Shown: positions 33,947 through 43,222 of the stretch, piece by piece
How positions within the stretch are numbered: the first letter of the stretch is position 1
Layout: every line of letters starts with the position of its first letter
DNA from: Bacteriovoracaceae bacterium
GTDB taxonomy: Bacteria; Bdellovibrionota; Bacteriovoracia; Bacteriovoracales; Bacteriovoracaceae
Assembly: GCA_013141065.1 (NCBI GenBank)
Contig: JABFRR010000008.1
Span: 253,464 to 317,463 of the forward strand
Reading direction: 5' to 3'
DNA length: 64,000 nucleotides
Made by a program: the position numbers and the translations under genes
Notes under the pieces: generated by a model
The model's database searches: none
Told to the model about the DNA's origin: nothing
What the model saw: the letters and a program-made list of their open reading frames with translations, nothing else

Positions 33947-34133
33947 ATTTTTATTAATCTCTCTTTTTTCTCTTCTCATATTCAGTTGTGGTGTAAAAAC
34001 TGTTCCTTTAAAGCCATCGGAAACGATTATAGATTCTTATGTAGAAAGCTATACTCATGAGTCTGAAAAGGATAAAGACAATGATAAGAAAAAATTCAAT
34101 CCTGCAGAATCTATTAATTCGGAAAAAAAATAA
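33930..34133 (+). CDS. Small lipoprotein (LptM-like N-terminus)
   Basis: A 67-residue product with signal FLLISLFSLLIFSC and a mature start CGVKTVPLKP. The latter resembles the CGxKGPL start of LptM/YifL-type small lipoproteins, which assist LPS translocon assembly; the match is too short to be sure. The start is TTG, at 33930 or 33936, since no ATG or GTG is available before the signal. It overlaps the preceding gene and is 2 bases before folK. Confidence 0.6.
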   Translation: MHLSFKFLLISLFSLLIFSCGVKTVPLKPSETIIDSYVESYTHESEKDKDNDKKKFNPAESINSEKK

Positions 34134-34135
34134 TC

Positions 34136-34606
34136 GTGTCACTTTTTATTGCAACTGGATCAAATCTTGGTGATCGAAAACAGCAACTAGATAGGGCCAA
34201 GCTCGAGCTTTCTCGTATATTTGAATTCATAGCAGAAAGTAGAATCTATGAAAGTCCAGCAGTTGATTATTTAAATCAACCAGATTTCTACAACCAGGTT
34301 CTGGAATTTCAATTACCCAAATTTAGTCCAAGTGAAGTAATGTCGATGTTATTAAAACTTGAGCAAAACTTAGGTCGTAATCGCGAGGTACCTAAAGGCC
34401 CACGAATCATTGACCTAGACATTCTTTTTTGGGGTTTTGATACAGTAAACCTCCCTCACTTAACCATTCCTCACCCGAGTTTATTTGAAAGAAGTTTTGT
34501 TGTTTTACCTTTGTCTGAACTACCTGGCTTTAAAGATCTTAATAGCAGATTTAGTTTCAATTTTTCATTTAACAATACAGCTTCCCCGATTTCCTCATTG
34601 ACCTGA
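34136..34606 (+). CDS. folK: 2-amino-4-hydroxy-6-hydroxymethyldihydropteridine pyrophosphokinase
   Basis: FolK transfers pyrophosphate from ATP to the pterin alcohol in folate synthesis. The 156-residue product has IATGSNLGDR, YESPAVD, LEQNLGRNR and the signature GPRIIDLDILFW, then LTIPHPSLFERSFVV. The start is GTG at 34136. It follows the small lipoprotein gene by 2 bases. Other folate genes are not in the window. Confidence 0.95.
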   Translation: MSLFIATGSNLGDRKQQLDRAKLELSRIFEFIAESRIYESPAVDYLNQPDFYNQVLEFQLPKFSPSEVMSMLLKLEQNLGRNREVPKGPRIIDLDILFWGFDTVNLPHLTIPHPSLFERSFVVLPLSELPGFKDLNSRFSFNFSFNNTASPISSLT

Positions 34607-34667
34607 ATCGTCTTTGCTTCATATAATTACTTATCCATTTTCAAAATTTCACCAACAAGGACTAATC

Positions 34668-35807
34668 ATGGATTTCACTCTCACGCCTGAGCAACTTGAA
34701 ATTAAAGACCTGGCAATGAAATTTGCAAAAAATGAAATGATGCCTAGGGCTCATGAGTTTGATGAAAAAGCGACAATGCCAATGGATATTTTAAAAAAAG
34801 CTTGGGAGTTAGGCCTGGTCAATACTTGCATTCCTTCTGAATATGGCGGGAATTCATTCAGTGCAATTGATTCAATGATTATCACAGAAGCTCTAGCATA
34901 TGGCTGCATGGGAATGAATACTGCCATTATGGCCAATGACCTCGCTCTTTTACCAATTGTAATTGGTGGTACCGATGAGCAGAAAAAAAGATTTCTCACT
35001 CCTTTTACCGAATCATATAAAATTGCCGCATTTTGCTTAACAGAACCTGCTAACGGGTCAGACGCTGGTGGGATAAAAACTTTAATTAAGGAAGATGGAG
35101 ATGATCTAATTATTTCTGGAAATAAGATGTGGATCACTAATGCTGGCTATGCAGATTTATTTGTTTTGTATGGAACAACAGATCCAACTTTAAAACATAA
35201 GGGAATTACCGCAGTCGTTATTGAAAAAGGAACACCGGGTATAGAGCTGGGAAAAAAAGAAGACAAAATGGGGCATCGCTGTTCTGATACTCGCGCTGTC
35301 ACATTTAACAATGTTAGAATCCCAAAAAAGAATATGTTGGGAGGTTTAAATCAAGGTTGGAAAATAGCAATGAAAACTCTTGATCATTCAAGACCGATGG
35401 TTGCTGCGAGTGCTGTTGGTGGTGCTACTTGTGCTTATGATCACTCTGTAAAATATGCCAAAGAGAGAATTCAATTTAATGTTCCCATCTCAAGTCATCA
35501 AGCAATTCAATTTATGATTGCTGAAATGGCATTAAAAATTGAAGCGGCTCGTTTATTAGTTCACAAAGCCGCTTGGCTCTTAGACAACCATCAACCAAAC
35601 ACTTTACTTGCCTCTTACGCCAAAGCTTTTGCGGCTGATTCTTGTATGCAAATAACGACAGATGCAGTACAAATTTATGGTGGATATGGTTATAGTAAAG
35701 AGTATCCTGTTGAAAAATTAATGAGAGATGCCAAACTTATACAAGTCTACGAAGGAACCTCTCAAATTCAACGTTTAGTAATAGCTAAAGAAATATTTAC
35801 AAGATAA
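34668..35807 (+). CDS. Acyl-CoA dehydrogenase
   Basis: An FAD enzyme that introduces the alpha-beta double bond in acyl-CoA and passes electrons to ETF. Landmarks: AFCLTEPANGSDAGGIKT and MWITNAGYADLF (flavin-binding signatures), and IYGGYGYSKEYPVEKLMRDAK with YEGTSQIQR, where Glu in YEGT is the catalytic base of short/medium-chain enzymes. The start is ATG 34668 with AAGGA upstream; a TTG at 34614 is too early. etfB and etfA follow, so substrate oxidation and electron transfer are one operon. Confidence 0.93.
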   Translation: MDFTLTPEQLEIKDLAMKFAKNEMMPRAHEFDEKATMPMDILKKAWELGLVNTCIPSEYGGNSFSAIDSMIITEALAYGCMGMNTAIMANDLALLPIVIGGTDEQKKRFLTPFTESYKIAAFCLTEPANGSDAGGIKTLIKEDGDDLIISGNKMWITNAGYADLFVLYGTTDPTLKHKGITAVVIEKGTPGIELGKKEDKMGHRCSDTRAVTFNNVRIPKKNMLGGLNQGWKIAMKTLDHSRPMVAASAVGGATCAYDHSVKYAKERIQFNVPISSHQAIQFMIAEMALKIEAARLLVHKAAWLLDNHQPNTLLASYAKAFAADSCMQITTDAVQIYGGYGYSKEYPVEKLMRDAKLIQVYEGTSQIQRLVIAKEIFTR

Positions 35808-35825
35808 TTTTCAAGGAGTTTTTAT

Positions 35826-36614
35826 ATGAATATTTTCGTATGTGTTAAACAGGTTCCTGATACCGAAACAAAAATTATTCCTACTGCAGATGGTTCATTT
35901 ATCGAAACAAACTCTATTAAATGGATTATGAATCCTTATGATGAATACGCTGTTGAACAAGCACTATTAGTACAAGCAGCTAATGCTGGCTCTACAGTTA
36001 CTGTTTTAAGAGTTGGTTCTTCTAAAGACACTGAAGCATTAAGAACTGCGATGGCGATGGGAGCAGATGAAGCTTACCTCGTCGAAGCTCAAGATAATCT
36101 AGATTCTTATATGATTGCAAAAGCCTTGAAAGGTGCAATTGCAAAGTCTGGCAAAACTCCAGATTTAATTCTTTCTGGTAAACAAGCGATTGATGATGAC
36201 TGCTTACAAGTTCCACAAATTTTAGCGACTATGTTAAATATGCCATCTGTGTCTGTTGTTGTAAATTATGAAGGGTCTGCAACTGATATTACCGTTAAAA
36301 GAGAAGTTGAAGGTGGAGCTTTAGAAATTTATGGCGTTAAGCTTCCAGCTTTGATTGCCTGTAACAAAGGCATCAATACTCCAAGATATGCTTCTTTACC
36401 AGGTATTATGAAAGCCAAAAAGAAACCACTAACTACATTATCTTTAACTGATGTCGGTGTAAGTGACGCTGATAAAAGAGTTAAATATTCTAATTTTCAA
36501 CTGCCACCAGAAAAACCGCCTGGGAAAAAATTTGATGCAACCGATGCTGCAAAAATGGCATCTGTTGTAAAAGAAGTTGTTGGATTATTAAGAACAGAAG
36601 CAAAAGTATTATAA
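35826..36614 (+). CDS. etfB: Electron transfer flavoprotein subunit beta
   Basis: EtfB binds AMP and pairs with EtfA to carry electrons from acyl-CoA dehydrogenases to ETF-quinone oxidoreductase. The 262-residue protein starts NIFVCVKQVPDTETKI and has NPYDEYAVEQAL, ILSGKQAIDDDCLQVPQILA and the AMP-binding region VEGGALEIYGVKLPALIACNKG. AAGGAG precedes the ATG. It is 18 bases after the acyl-CoA dehydrogenase and 20 before etfA. Confidence 0.96.
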   Translation: MNIFVCVKQVPDTETKIIPTADGSFIETNSIKWIMNPYDEYAVEQALLVQAANAGSTVTVLRVGSSKDTEALRTAMAMGADEAYLVEAQDNLDSYMIAKALKGAIAKSGKTPDLILSGKQAIDDDCLQVPQILATMLNMPSVSVVVNYEGSATDITVKREVEGGALEIYGVKLPALIACNKGINTPRYASLPGIMKAKKKPLTTLSLTDVGVSDADKRVKYSNFQLPPEKPPGKKFDATDAAKMASVVKEVVGLLRTEAKVL

Positions 36615-36634
36615 TTTTAATTTAAGAGGTATTT

Positions 36635-37597
36635 ATGGCGAATATATTAGTCTTTACTGAACTCCACGGAACACATGTCAAAGGTGTAACTTTAGAAATT
36701 CTAGGACGCTTATCTGGACACAATGTAGAAGTTGCAACAATTGGAACTCTTCCAACAGAAGCAATTGCAGAATTAGCTAAATTTGGAGCCCTTAAAGTTC
36801 ACTCACTAAAAGGTGCAAACTTAGAAAAGTATTCTCCTGAAGGTTATGCAAATGCTTTAAAAGGTTTTATTGCTTCTGGTGCATTTGATTATGTCTTTGC
36901 TGGTGCAACTTCTGTTGGAAAAGATCTTCTTCCAAGAGTGGCTACAATGTTTGATGCTGGAATGGCGTCTGAAGTTACAAACTTTATTATGGAAGGTGAT
37001 AAGTTTGCTGGGACAAGACCACTTTTTGCTGGCAAATGTTTTGCAAAAGTTGAACTCACTGGACCTAAGCCACACTTTGTAACGGTACGACCAAATGCCC
37101 TTGGTATGAACGCTAATCCAACTTCCGCTGCAGCTTCTGCATCTGAATCAACGGTAGACGCCGGTGCAATCAGAGCAATGATCAAAGACATTGTAAAAGG
37201 TGCATCTGAAAAACTAGACTTAACAGAAGCTAATATTATTATTTCAGGCGGAAGGGCCATGAAAGAAGCTGCAAACTTTAAAATTCTTGATGAAATGGCA
37301 AGTGTCATTGGTGCCACAGTGGGTGCTTCACGCGCTGCTGTTGACTCTGGATTTGCTCCTCATGCAATGCAAGTTGGCCAAACTGGTAAAACAGTTGCCC
37401 CTACACTTTATATTGCTTGTGGAATTTCTGGAGCTATCCAACATTTAGCCGGTATGAGAACTTCAAAAGTTATTGTTGCAATTAATACAGATCCAGATGC
37501 TCCTATCTTCACAAAAGCAGATTACGGAATCGTTGGTGATCTTTTTACAATCGTTCCAATTATGACACAAGAATTTAAAGCACTTCTCGGTAAGTAA
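36635..37597 (+). CDS. etfA: Electron transfer flavoprotein subunit alpha
   Basis: EtfA holds the redox-active FAD. The 320-residue product has the C-terminal FAD domain signatures GGRAMKEAANFKILDEMA, VGASRAAVDSGFAPHAMQVG and QTGKTVAPTLYIACGISGA, then INTDPDAPIF. Length is standard. It follows etfB by 20 bases with GAGG upstream and is followed by a strong terminator, so it ends the beta-oxidation electron-transfer operon. Confidence 0.97.
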   Translation: MANILVFTELHGTHVKGVTLEILGRLSGHNVEVATIGTLPTEAIAELAKFGALKVHSLKGANLEKYSPEGYANALKGFIASGAFDYVFAGATSVGKDLLPRVATMFDAGMASEVTNFIMEGDKFAGTRPLFAGKCFAKVELTGPKPHFVTVRPNALGMNANPTSAAASASESTVDAGAIRAMIKDIVKGASEKLDLTEANIIISGGRAMKEAANFKILDEMASVIGATVGASRAAVDSGFAPHAMQVGQTGKTVAPTLYIACGISGAIQHLAGMRTSKVIVAINTDPDAPIFTKADYGIVGDLFTIVPIMTQEFKALLGK

Positions 37598-37598
37598 T

Positions 37599-37632
37599 AA
37601 ATTTTGGCCTCTTAAAAGAGGCCAAAATTTTT
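37599..37632 (+). terminator. Rho-independent terminator after etfA
   Basis: GGCCTC (37606-37611) pairs with GAGGCC (37618-37623), extended by TTTT/AAAA outward, then a T-run. It begins 2 bases after the etfA stop. Confidence 0.92.
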
Positions 37633-37645
37633 ATAAAGCAAAACT

Positions 37646-38548
37646 ATGTTTAGTAATATATCTCCACTTTTTTATGCCTTAGTAGCCACACTCTGTTTTT
37701 CATATTCAAGCACAATTTTTACTGAGTTCGCTCGAAAGATTTCACCCTTTTGGATGAATTCATTTAAAGCTTTTATTGCTCTTTTTGCTTTTTGGATCAC
37801 TGTTTTTTTTATGGATAATTGGATCCCAATAAACATCAAAAGCATTTTCGCATTATTAAGTTCAGGATGCATCGGACTCATGATTGCAGATATTTTTATG
37901 TTGCACGCTATGAAAGATTTAGGTGCGGCAAGAATGCTCATGATTTTTGGACTTCAACCATTTTTTTTAGGTCTCGGAAGTTACTTCCTTTTTAATCAAT
38001 CCTTTTCTCTATTAAATTTTTTAGGTGTTCTATTGATGCTCTGTTGTCTTTATACAATAAGCTTAGAGAGCTACAAAAAAAATGGAAGTTGGCAGTTGCG
38101 CGGAATGCTTTTTGGCCTAGTGGCCATTTTCCTTGATGGTATAGGCGTTTTATTAACAAGATATGGATTTGATCAAACAGAGACTATTTCATCCGCTCAA
38201 GTCAATGCAGTCAGGTGTGTAGGAGCCATATTGGGATTTGTAATCATTAATTATTTTATTCACAAGAAAAAAGAGCGTCTAAGTTTTATTCCAACTTGGA
38301 AAAAATTAACTAAAAATGAAAAATATCGAATTATACTCGGCTCTCTGGGAGGTACGTATTTTTCTCTCATGCTTTATTTAACTGCTGTTTCTAAAGGCCA
38401 GTTAAGTGTTATTTCTTCTGTCACTATAACTGGCCCAATGTTTGCTGCTTTTTTTGAATGTATTAAATCTAAACGATGGCCCAGTACTTATTTATTTATT
38501 GCCTTTATTTTCTTTATTTCAGGCTTCTTAGTTTTTACTCAACAATAA
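37646..38548 (+). CDS. DMT-superfamily (EamA) transporter
   Basis: A 300-residue membrane protein with about ten helices in two EamA repeats (roughly residues 5-140 and 155-298). The first repeat has SGCIGLMIADIFMLHAMKDLG and the second has the equivalent GGTYFSLMLYLTAVSKGQ. EamA proteins export small metabolites such as amino acids; the substrate is unknown. It lies just after the etfA terminator and so has its own promoter. It converges with 38554-39576. Confidence 0.88.
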   Translation: MFSNISPLFYALVATLCFSYSSTIFTEFARKISPFWMNSFKAFIALFAFWITVFFMDNWIPINIKSIFALLSSGCIGLMIADIFMLHAMKDLGAARMLMIFGLQPFFLGLGSYFLFNQSFSLLNFLGVLLMLCCLYTISLESYKKNGSWQLRGMLFGLVAIFLDGIGVLLTRYGFDQTETISSAQVNAVRCVGAILGFVIINYFIHKKKERLSFIPTWKKLTKNEKYRIILGSLGGTYFSLMLYLTAVSKGQLSVISSVTITGPMFAAFFECIKSKRWPSTYLFIAFIFFISGFLVFTQQ

Positions 38549-38553
38549 TTTTT

Positions 38554-39576
38554 TTAAAATGAAAAACCTTGAGTCTCTGCTGTTTCTTTTATTTCATCTG
38601 CACTAAGCACCCTGATCGGTTCCATATTTTCTGTATCCGAAGCCACTTCTCGTCTTTCCACTAAAGCCTCTGCTTGTGCCTTCACTGCTTCTTCTTCTGA
38701 AGCAAAGTAATTATCACTATTATTTCCTTCTTCATTTACCTTGGTTTCAAGTCTTTCAAGCTCGTCTCTCGTCACAAAATTTAACATTGCACCAGCTAAA
38801 GGACCTGTCACAAAGCTCAATCTATAACCATCTTTTCCATTATTAAAGACTACACCTGAAACTTCGTCATCACCGACATCTGCCTTAAATGAACCGCCAT
38901 CTAAAAGTTGAGCACTACTTATCTCAATATTTTGTACTTCACCGTTAGTATTCGTTAAAGACACAGTTAATCCTTCAATTGACTTCTTGGTCAATACCAT
39001 TTCGCCTGAAACATCTGTGCCAGTTAAAATCTTTGAAGACTTTGCCTGGTTCAGAGCACGCTCCAAAACTAATTCCACATCTTCAGAAATCACAATCTGA
39101 TCATCAGCTTTTTTAATTTTTCTCGCTTCAAGAATTTCGTAACCATTACCCATTTTCTTAAAAATCGCAATTGTTCCAAAACTTGATAATAATGAAATAT
39201 CGTAAATCAACTCTGAATCATTATTGATTCTCACCTTTGAAATATTTATTAACTTCATCGGTACCTTAATTGTTTTTTTCTTATCTTCTGGATTATTATA
39301 TTTATCAAAAGTAACTATTTCATCTGAACCAATAATTCTTGTTATTTCCCACTCACCGTCAATTCTTGAAGCTTCAGACATATTGACTCTCATTACAGCT
39401 ACACGCTGAGATTCATAATCATCTGAGGCCAAGCTTCGTTCAGCTGGTGACAATTCCAAGATCTCATGCCTTTTGGTGATGGACCTTGAATTTATATCTT
39501 TAATAGTTCCTGCCAATACCATCGAGACCAAACTCAGTAATACGATGATGGCTTTCTTTGATGTTAATAAATTCAT
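38554..39576 (-). CDS. Exported hypothetical protein
   Basis: Not recognised. A hydrophobic N-terminus (residues 9-22, VLLSLVSMVLAG) is a signal or anchor. Most of the 340 residues are beta-rich with repeated VKVNN/DGxYxL style strands (SKVRINNDSELIYDISLLSS, GVVFNNGKDGYRLSFVTGP). A Glu/Lys-rich helical C-terminus follows. The upstream intergenic region was invaded by two insertion sequences starting 73 bases away, which may have altered its promoter. Confidence 0.6.
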   Translation of the reverse strand: MNLLTSKKAIIVLLSLVSMVLAGTIKDINSRSITKRHEILELSPAERSLASDDYESQRVAVMRVNMSEASRIDGEWEITRIIGSDEIVTFDKYNNPEDKKKTIKVPMKLINISKVRINNDSELIYDISLLSSFGTIAIFKKMGNGYEILEARKIKKADDQIVISEDVELVLERALNQAKSSKILTGTDVSGEMVLTKKSIEGLTVSLTNTNGEVQNIEISSAQLLDGGSFKADVGDDEVSGVVFNNGKDGYRLSFVTGPLAGAMLNFVTRDELERLETKVNEEGNNSDNYFASEEEAVKAQAEALVERREVASDTENMEPIRVLSADEIKETAETQGFSF

Positions 39577-39639
39577 AACAGTTCCCCTTAATAGTTTTGA
39601 GCTTTAAGGAGCAAGAGTTATGCCAATGCGCAGCAATGA

Positions 39640-39648
39640 ATAGGTTCA
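39640..39648. repeat. 9-bp target-site duplication of the IS4-like element (left copy)
   Basis: ATAGGTTCA at 39640-39648 recurs exactly at 41341-41349, flanking the inverted ends of the element. Confidence 0.8.
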
Positions 39649-41340
39649 CAGGGGCTCCCGGCCTTTTATGAATCATCTCGCAATATTAGAATCTTGAACT
39701 GAAGATAATAAAATCTTTGTCCTAATCAAGAAGTTAAGAGTGTATAAAAAGTAGTCATCGATGCGTCTAAAGAATAGTAATTTTCAAGGTTCCAATTTTG
39801 CCAGAGCGATTTTTTTGCTCAACTTGTATTCGATTTAGGGTTCGAAGTTCTGCCTAGTTGTGATAAATAGCTCCATAGTTCGAGCCACGATTCAAATTCT
39901 CTGCTCACGAGAAGAAATTCAAAAGACCTCCAGATTTTAGAGCATCGTTTTTTAAATCTTTCGAGAGTCGCTTTAAATAAGTCACAATGAGCCTCTTGTA
40001 CTTGATCGACGAGAAAGGCAAGCATTGTGAGCATGGCAAAGTTATTGGCAAGATACTTTTTCCCATGTCCATAATTGTGCTCTAACTGATACCCCTGATT
40101 CTTTAGAGTGTTAAAAACTTCATTTTCTATCTTCCAGCGCGACCTCCCAGCTTCAACTATTTTTTCAATATTATCTTTGCTAATTTCAATATCAGTGATC
40201 CAAGCATATTCGACTTCTTCTTTTTATTTGTCCCTTTTTTTCTACCAGAGTCAATGATCCATTCAATAGCTTCTTTGAACTTAATAAAATTGACGGCCAC
40301 ATCACCTTTTCCTGTCATTGGCAAAGCATTTACATATGAGTAGGTTCTCGTCCTTGTTTTTTTAGTTTTATCTCCAATGATTGAAGTATTGGTGAACTCT
40401 ACAGTGTCTTTTAGCCCTTCTTTTCTTTTATCAAATCCAAAAAATAAATTTTTACAACGATCTTGTTTTGCAACAATAATAAAACTTAAATTATGTTTTT
40501 TTAGTTCCAATACATTTGCCCCCGTAGAATAAAGTCCATCTTGAAGCAAAATCATTGGCAGTTTAGGATGGGCGGCCCGAAGATGATAATAAAGTCTTTT
40601 CGCCGCATTGATTTCACAATCATTTTTTGCTTGTCCATCTTGCTGAATAATAGGTTCTGGACAGAGAGGAATAACTGTTTTTTGTTTTGGGTGCACCATT
40701 GATGCGGCTAAAAGTTGATGATGGTAATGAAGTTTTTTCTCCGTCATCATCTTGCTTTTTTGAAGTTTAGCTAGGCAGTAATCACACTTTATATTGGTAG
40801 AACCAAAGATACCAGTAGCATCACAAGAGACTAAATACTGATCTTTGTGTCCGTCAAAAAACTTAAATTGTTCGAGGGCTTTGTCTTTTTGAAGCGAATG
40901 AAAAACTAAATTAAATGAGTTGCGAAACTCATCAGTAGGTACGCGATCTAAAACATCCCTTAGTTGAGTATCAGATGGAACTTGCTTTATATCGAAAAGG
41001 CGCTTTAGGTTTTTGTGAGCAAGCGGCTCGCTCCGCATATCATCTAATAAGAGTAGAGACGGGATTTTCAATTGAAATACTGCAAGACCAGACATGATTA
41101 TATCAACAAGGGGAAGTGATTTTACCTTCCCTGGGTCTTTGATTTTTGCAAAGTGAGCTCTGAGTTGGCGATTTAGTGCCTGAATATTTAAGTTTTTGCG
41201 TGTTTGAATTTTCATCAAACCCATGAGATCAAAAAATATACATTTTGTGAAGGCCAGAAAAAAACTCAGAAGAAAAATATTTTTGGGCCCCGCAAAACTT
41301 CACGAAATTATACAGCTAAAAAATAGACCGGGAATTGCTG
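39649..41340. mobile_element. IS4-like insertion sequence, 1692 bp
   Basis: Terminal inverted repeats: the left end begins CAGGGGCTCCCGGCCT and the right end, read inward, CAGCAATTCCCGGTCT (15 of the first 21 bases match). A 9-bp direct repeat ATAGGTTCA flanks it. It carries one transposase gene on the minus strand. Length, ends and target duplication suit the IS4 superfamily; the exact group is not determined. The preserved duplication shows insertion by transposition with no later rearrangement. Confidence 0.85.
39819..41224 (-). pseudogene. IS4-like DDE transposase, interrupted by a -1 frameshift
   Basis: The gene starts at 41224 and runs in one frame to a stop at 40157. Conserved sequence continues in the -1 frame to 39819, with AWITDIEISKDNIEKIVEAG, then RSRWKIENEVFNTLKNQGY, LEHNYGHGKKYLANNFAML. 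Joined, it is ~468 residues, normal for the family. Catalytic residues would be Asp in SCDATGIFG, Asp in LQDGLYS and Glu in WKIENE, the last only in the shifted frame. The shift point is TAAAAAG (minus strand, 40220-40226). It is either a disabling deletion/insertion or a programmed -1 slip; as it stands the first frame alone lacks the catalytic Glu. Confidence 0.8.
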
Positions 41341-41349
41341 ATAGGTTCA
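41341..41349. repeat. 9-bp target-site duplication of the IS4-like element (right copy)
   Basis: Exact partner of 39640-39648. Confidence 0.8.
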
Positions 41350-41431
41350 GAGACGTCTTAGCTAAGTTTATGATATTTAAGGTGCTTAATGCATATTAAG
41401 TTGGAGAATCTGTGAGAGTGTCGAAAAAATG

Positions 41432-41440
41432 AGTAATCTG
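41432..41440. repeat. 9-bp target-site duplication of the IS66-family element (left copy)
   Basis: AGTAATCTG is repeated exactly at 43172-43180, directly outside both inverted ends. Confidence 0.85.
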
Positions 41441-43171
41441 GTAAGTTTCCAAAATCTTGTGGATTTTAGGGCCATGTGCCTTGGCCTTAAATTTCGGATG
41501 GTTTATCATCCTATTCATGGATTTCAGTAAAATACTCGATTATGTCACCCCCCAAGGCCTGAAGGATATTATTAAAAATCTTCAAGGACGTAATGCCGAG
41601 TTGGTTGATGAAAATGAAGATCTTTTCAGCGAATCAGAAAAAAATAAAAAAAGAATTCAAGAACTAGAAGACCAAATCAGAATTCTGAAAGGGGAAAAGC
41701 CAATTCCTAAGTTTAAAGAACCTAAAGACTTAACCTCTGACGAAAATAAAAACAAAAAAAAAGATAAAAATAAATCTCCTCGCTCACCACGTCGTAAGAA
41801 AATTAACTTAAAAATTGATGAGACAGTTGATTTAAAAGTCGATCGATCTAAACTTCCTGCGGGGGCAATTCATAAAGGTTATCGCCAGATTACAATTCAA
41901 GAAATTCTTTTTGAACGTCATAATATTTGTTTTAATATCGAAAGATTTATTGATCCAAAGACTGGCAAAATAATTGAAGCTGTTATTCCAGCTCAATATA
42001 AAGATCATGAATATGGACCTACTCTGCGTAGCTTTATAGTTGCTCAGTACTTTGAAAGTGATAGCACTCATTCGAAAATTAAAGCATCACTAGAGAGCAT
42101 CGATATTGATATTTCTAAGTCTCAGATTAATAATATTTTATTAAACTCATCTTCGGAGTTTAAAAGTGAACTCGTTGAACTTCGTGAAGCTGCTTTAGAA
42201 AAAGAAAAATGGCAGCAAATTGATGATACCTCATGGAAGATTTTAAAGAAAACTTCAGTTTATACTATAGTGACGGGTAATAGTTATTTTACACAGTTTG
42301 CAACTGTCTTAAGTAAGTCACGTCATTCAGTTATTTACGCCTTAACCGGAAAAAAAGAACCGAAATACAAGTTAAATGAACTGGCAATCGACTATGCATC
42401 TGGTGTTAGAAATTCCTTGAAGTTAAAGATGTTTTTGTATGGAAAAAAATCAGACAAACTATACAATCAGATAGAATTAAAGCAACTTTTTGAAACCGAT
42501 GAGTTTAAAGAGCTTCCTAAAGCAAGTTTAAGGGACATTAGAACGGGCATGTATTTAGCTGCATTTCGAGAGGGAGTATTTGGGTATAATGGGGAGGCAT
42601 TAATGTCAGACGATGCACCTCAGTTTGATTATATTTTTATAACACATGCTCTTTGCTGGATTCACGAGATGAGGCACTATAAATTAATTGAAACAAAGTA
42701 TCCTGAAAATGCAATTAGATTAAATAATTTCATCTCACGTTGTTGGACTTTCTATAGGATTATTAAAATATCTCAAAAGAACTTAACAGAGAAGAGATCG
42801 AGATTAGTATTAAATATTTTCAATCTTCTTTTTGGAAATGAAGGGAGAACTGGATTTAAGTTATTAGACAAGCAACGTAACCTAAGTTTTTTAAAGGCAG
42901 AAAAACTATTAGCGCCTCTTTGGAATAGAAATCTTCCACTACATAACAATGGTTCAGAATTAGATGTTAGAGGAAAAGTTATTAAAAGAAAAATTTCTCT
43001 TTTTAACAAGTCCCAGAGAGGAGCTGATGCCTGGGACTTATATTTGGGTCTTTCTGAGAGTTGCCGAAAATTAAAAGTAAATTTTTACCAAAAAGTCTTA
43101 AAAACCTTCAATAAAATACCTACCCAGTCTTTAGGATCAATGGTCTATTCCACTTGATTTTGCAAACTTAC
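41441..43171. mobile_element. IS66-family insertion sequence, 1731 bp, single-gene type
   Basis: The left end begins GTAAGTTTCCAAAATC and the right end, inverted, GTAAGTTTGCAAAATC; 19 of 22 terminal bases match. GTAAG is the family-typical end. A 9-bp direct repeat flanks it (8 bp is usual for IS66). It carries only the large transposase gene and no tnpA/tnpB accessory genes, as in the ISBst12-like subgroup. Ends, duplication and gene are all intact, so the copy may still be mobile. Confidence 0.92.
41517..43157 (+). CDS. IS66-family transposase (TnpC type)
   Basis: A DDE transposase of ~546 residues. An N-terminal coiled coil (LKDIIKNLQGRNAELVDENE) and Lys-rich linker lead to a DDE core: Asp in QQIDDTSWKI, Asp in LMSDDAPQFD and the C-terminal HNNGSELDVRGKVIKRKISLF block with the family catalytic Glu in its place. 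It ends with the usual SESCRKLKV segment. The ATG at 41517 (MDFSKILDY) is preferred over a TTG at 41457 that lies near the IS terminus. No frameshift is seen. Confidence 0.93.
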   Translation: MDFSKILDYVTPQGLKDIIKNLQGRNAELVDENEDLFSESEKNKKRIQELEDQIRILKGEKPIPKFKEPKDLTSDENKNKKKDKNKSPRSPRRKKINLKIDETVDLKVDRSKLPAGAIHKGYRQITIQEILFERHNICFNIERFIDPKTGKIIEAVIPAQYKDHEYGPTLRSFIVAQYFESDSTHSKIKASLESIDIDISKSQINNILLNSSSEFKSELVELREAALEKEKWQQIDDTSWKILKKTSVYTIVTGNSYFTQFATVLSKSRHSVIYALTGKKEPKYKLNELAIDYASGVRNSLKLKMFLYGKKSDKLYNQIELKQLFETDEFKELPKASLRDIRTGMYLAAFREGVFGYNGEALMSDDAPQFDYIFITHALCWIHEMRHYKLIETKYPENAIRLNNFISRCWTFYRIIKISQKNLTEKRSRLVLNIFNLLFGNEGRTGFKLLDKQRNLSFLKAEKLLAPLWNRNLPLHNNGSELDVRGKVIKRKISLFNKSQRGADAWDLYLGLSESCRKLKVNFYQKVLKTFNKIPTQSLGSMVYST

Positions 43172-43180
43172 AGTAATCTG
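43172..43180. repeat. 9-bp target-site duplication of the IS66-family element (right copy)
   Basis: Exact partner of 41432-41440. Confidence 0.85.
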
Positions 43181-43207
43181 ACTATAATATTTACATAATA
43201 TAGTCAG
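43178..43207. repeat. Inverted repeat next to the IS66 insertion point
   Basis: CTGACTATA (43178-43186) and TATAGTCAG (43199-43207) form a 9-bp stem with a 12-base loop, 16 bases beyond the stop of the minus gene 43223-43417. The IS66 target duplication overlaps its first three bases. There is no clear T-run, so it is either a weak terminator or a protein site. Confidence 0.5.
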
Positions 43208-43222
43208 AAATATCAACAGTTC

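Noticed and set aside
36889-37317. 142-residue minus-strand frame
   Set aside because: Antisense of etfA, whose family sequence is unmistakable.
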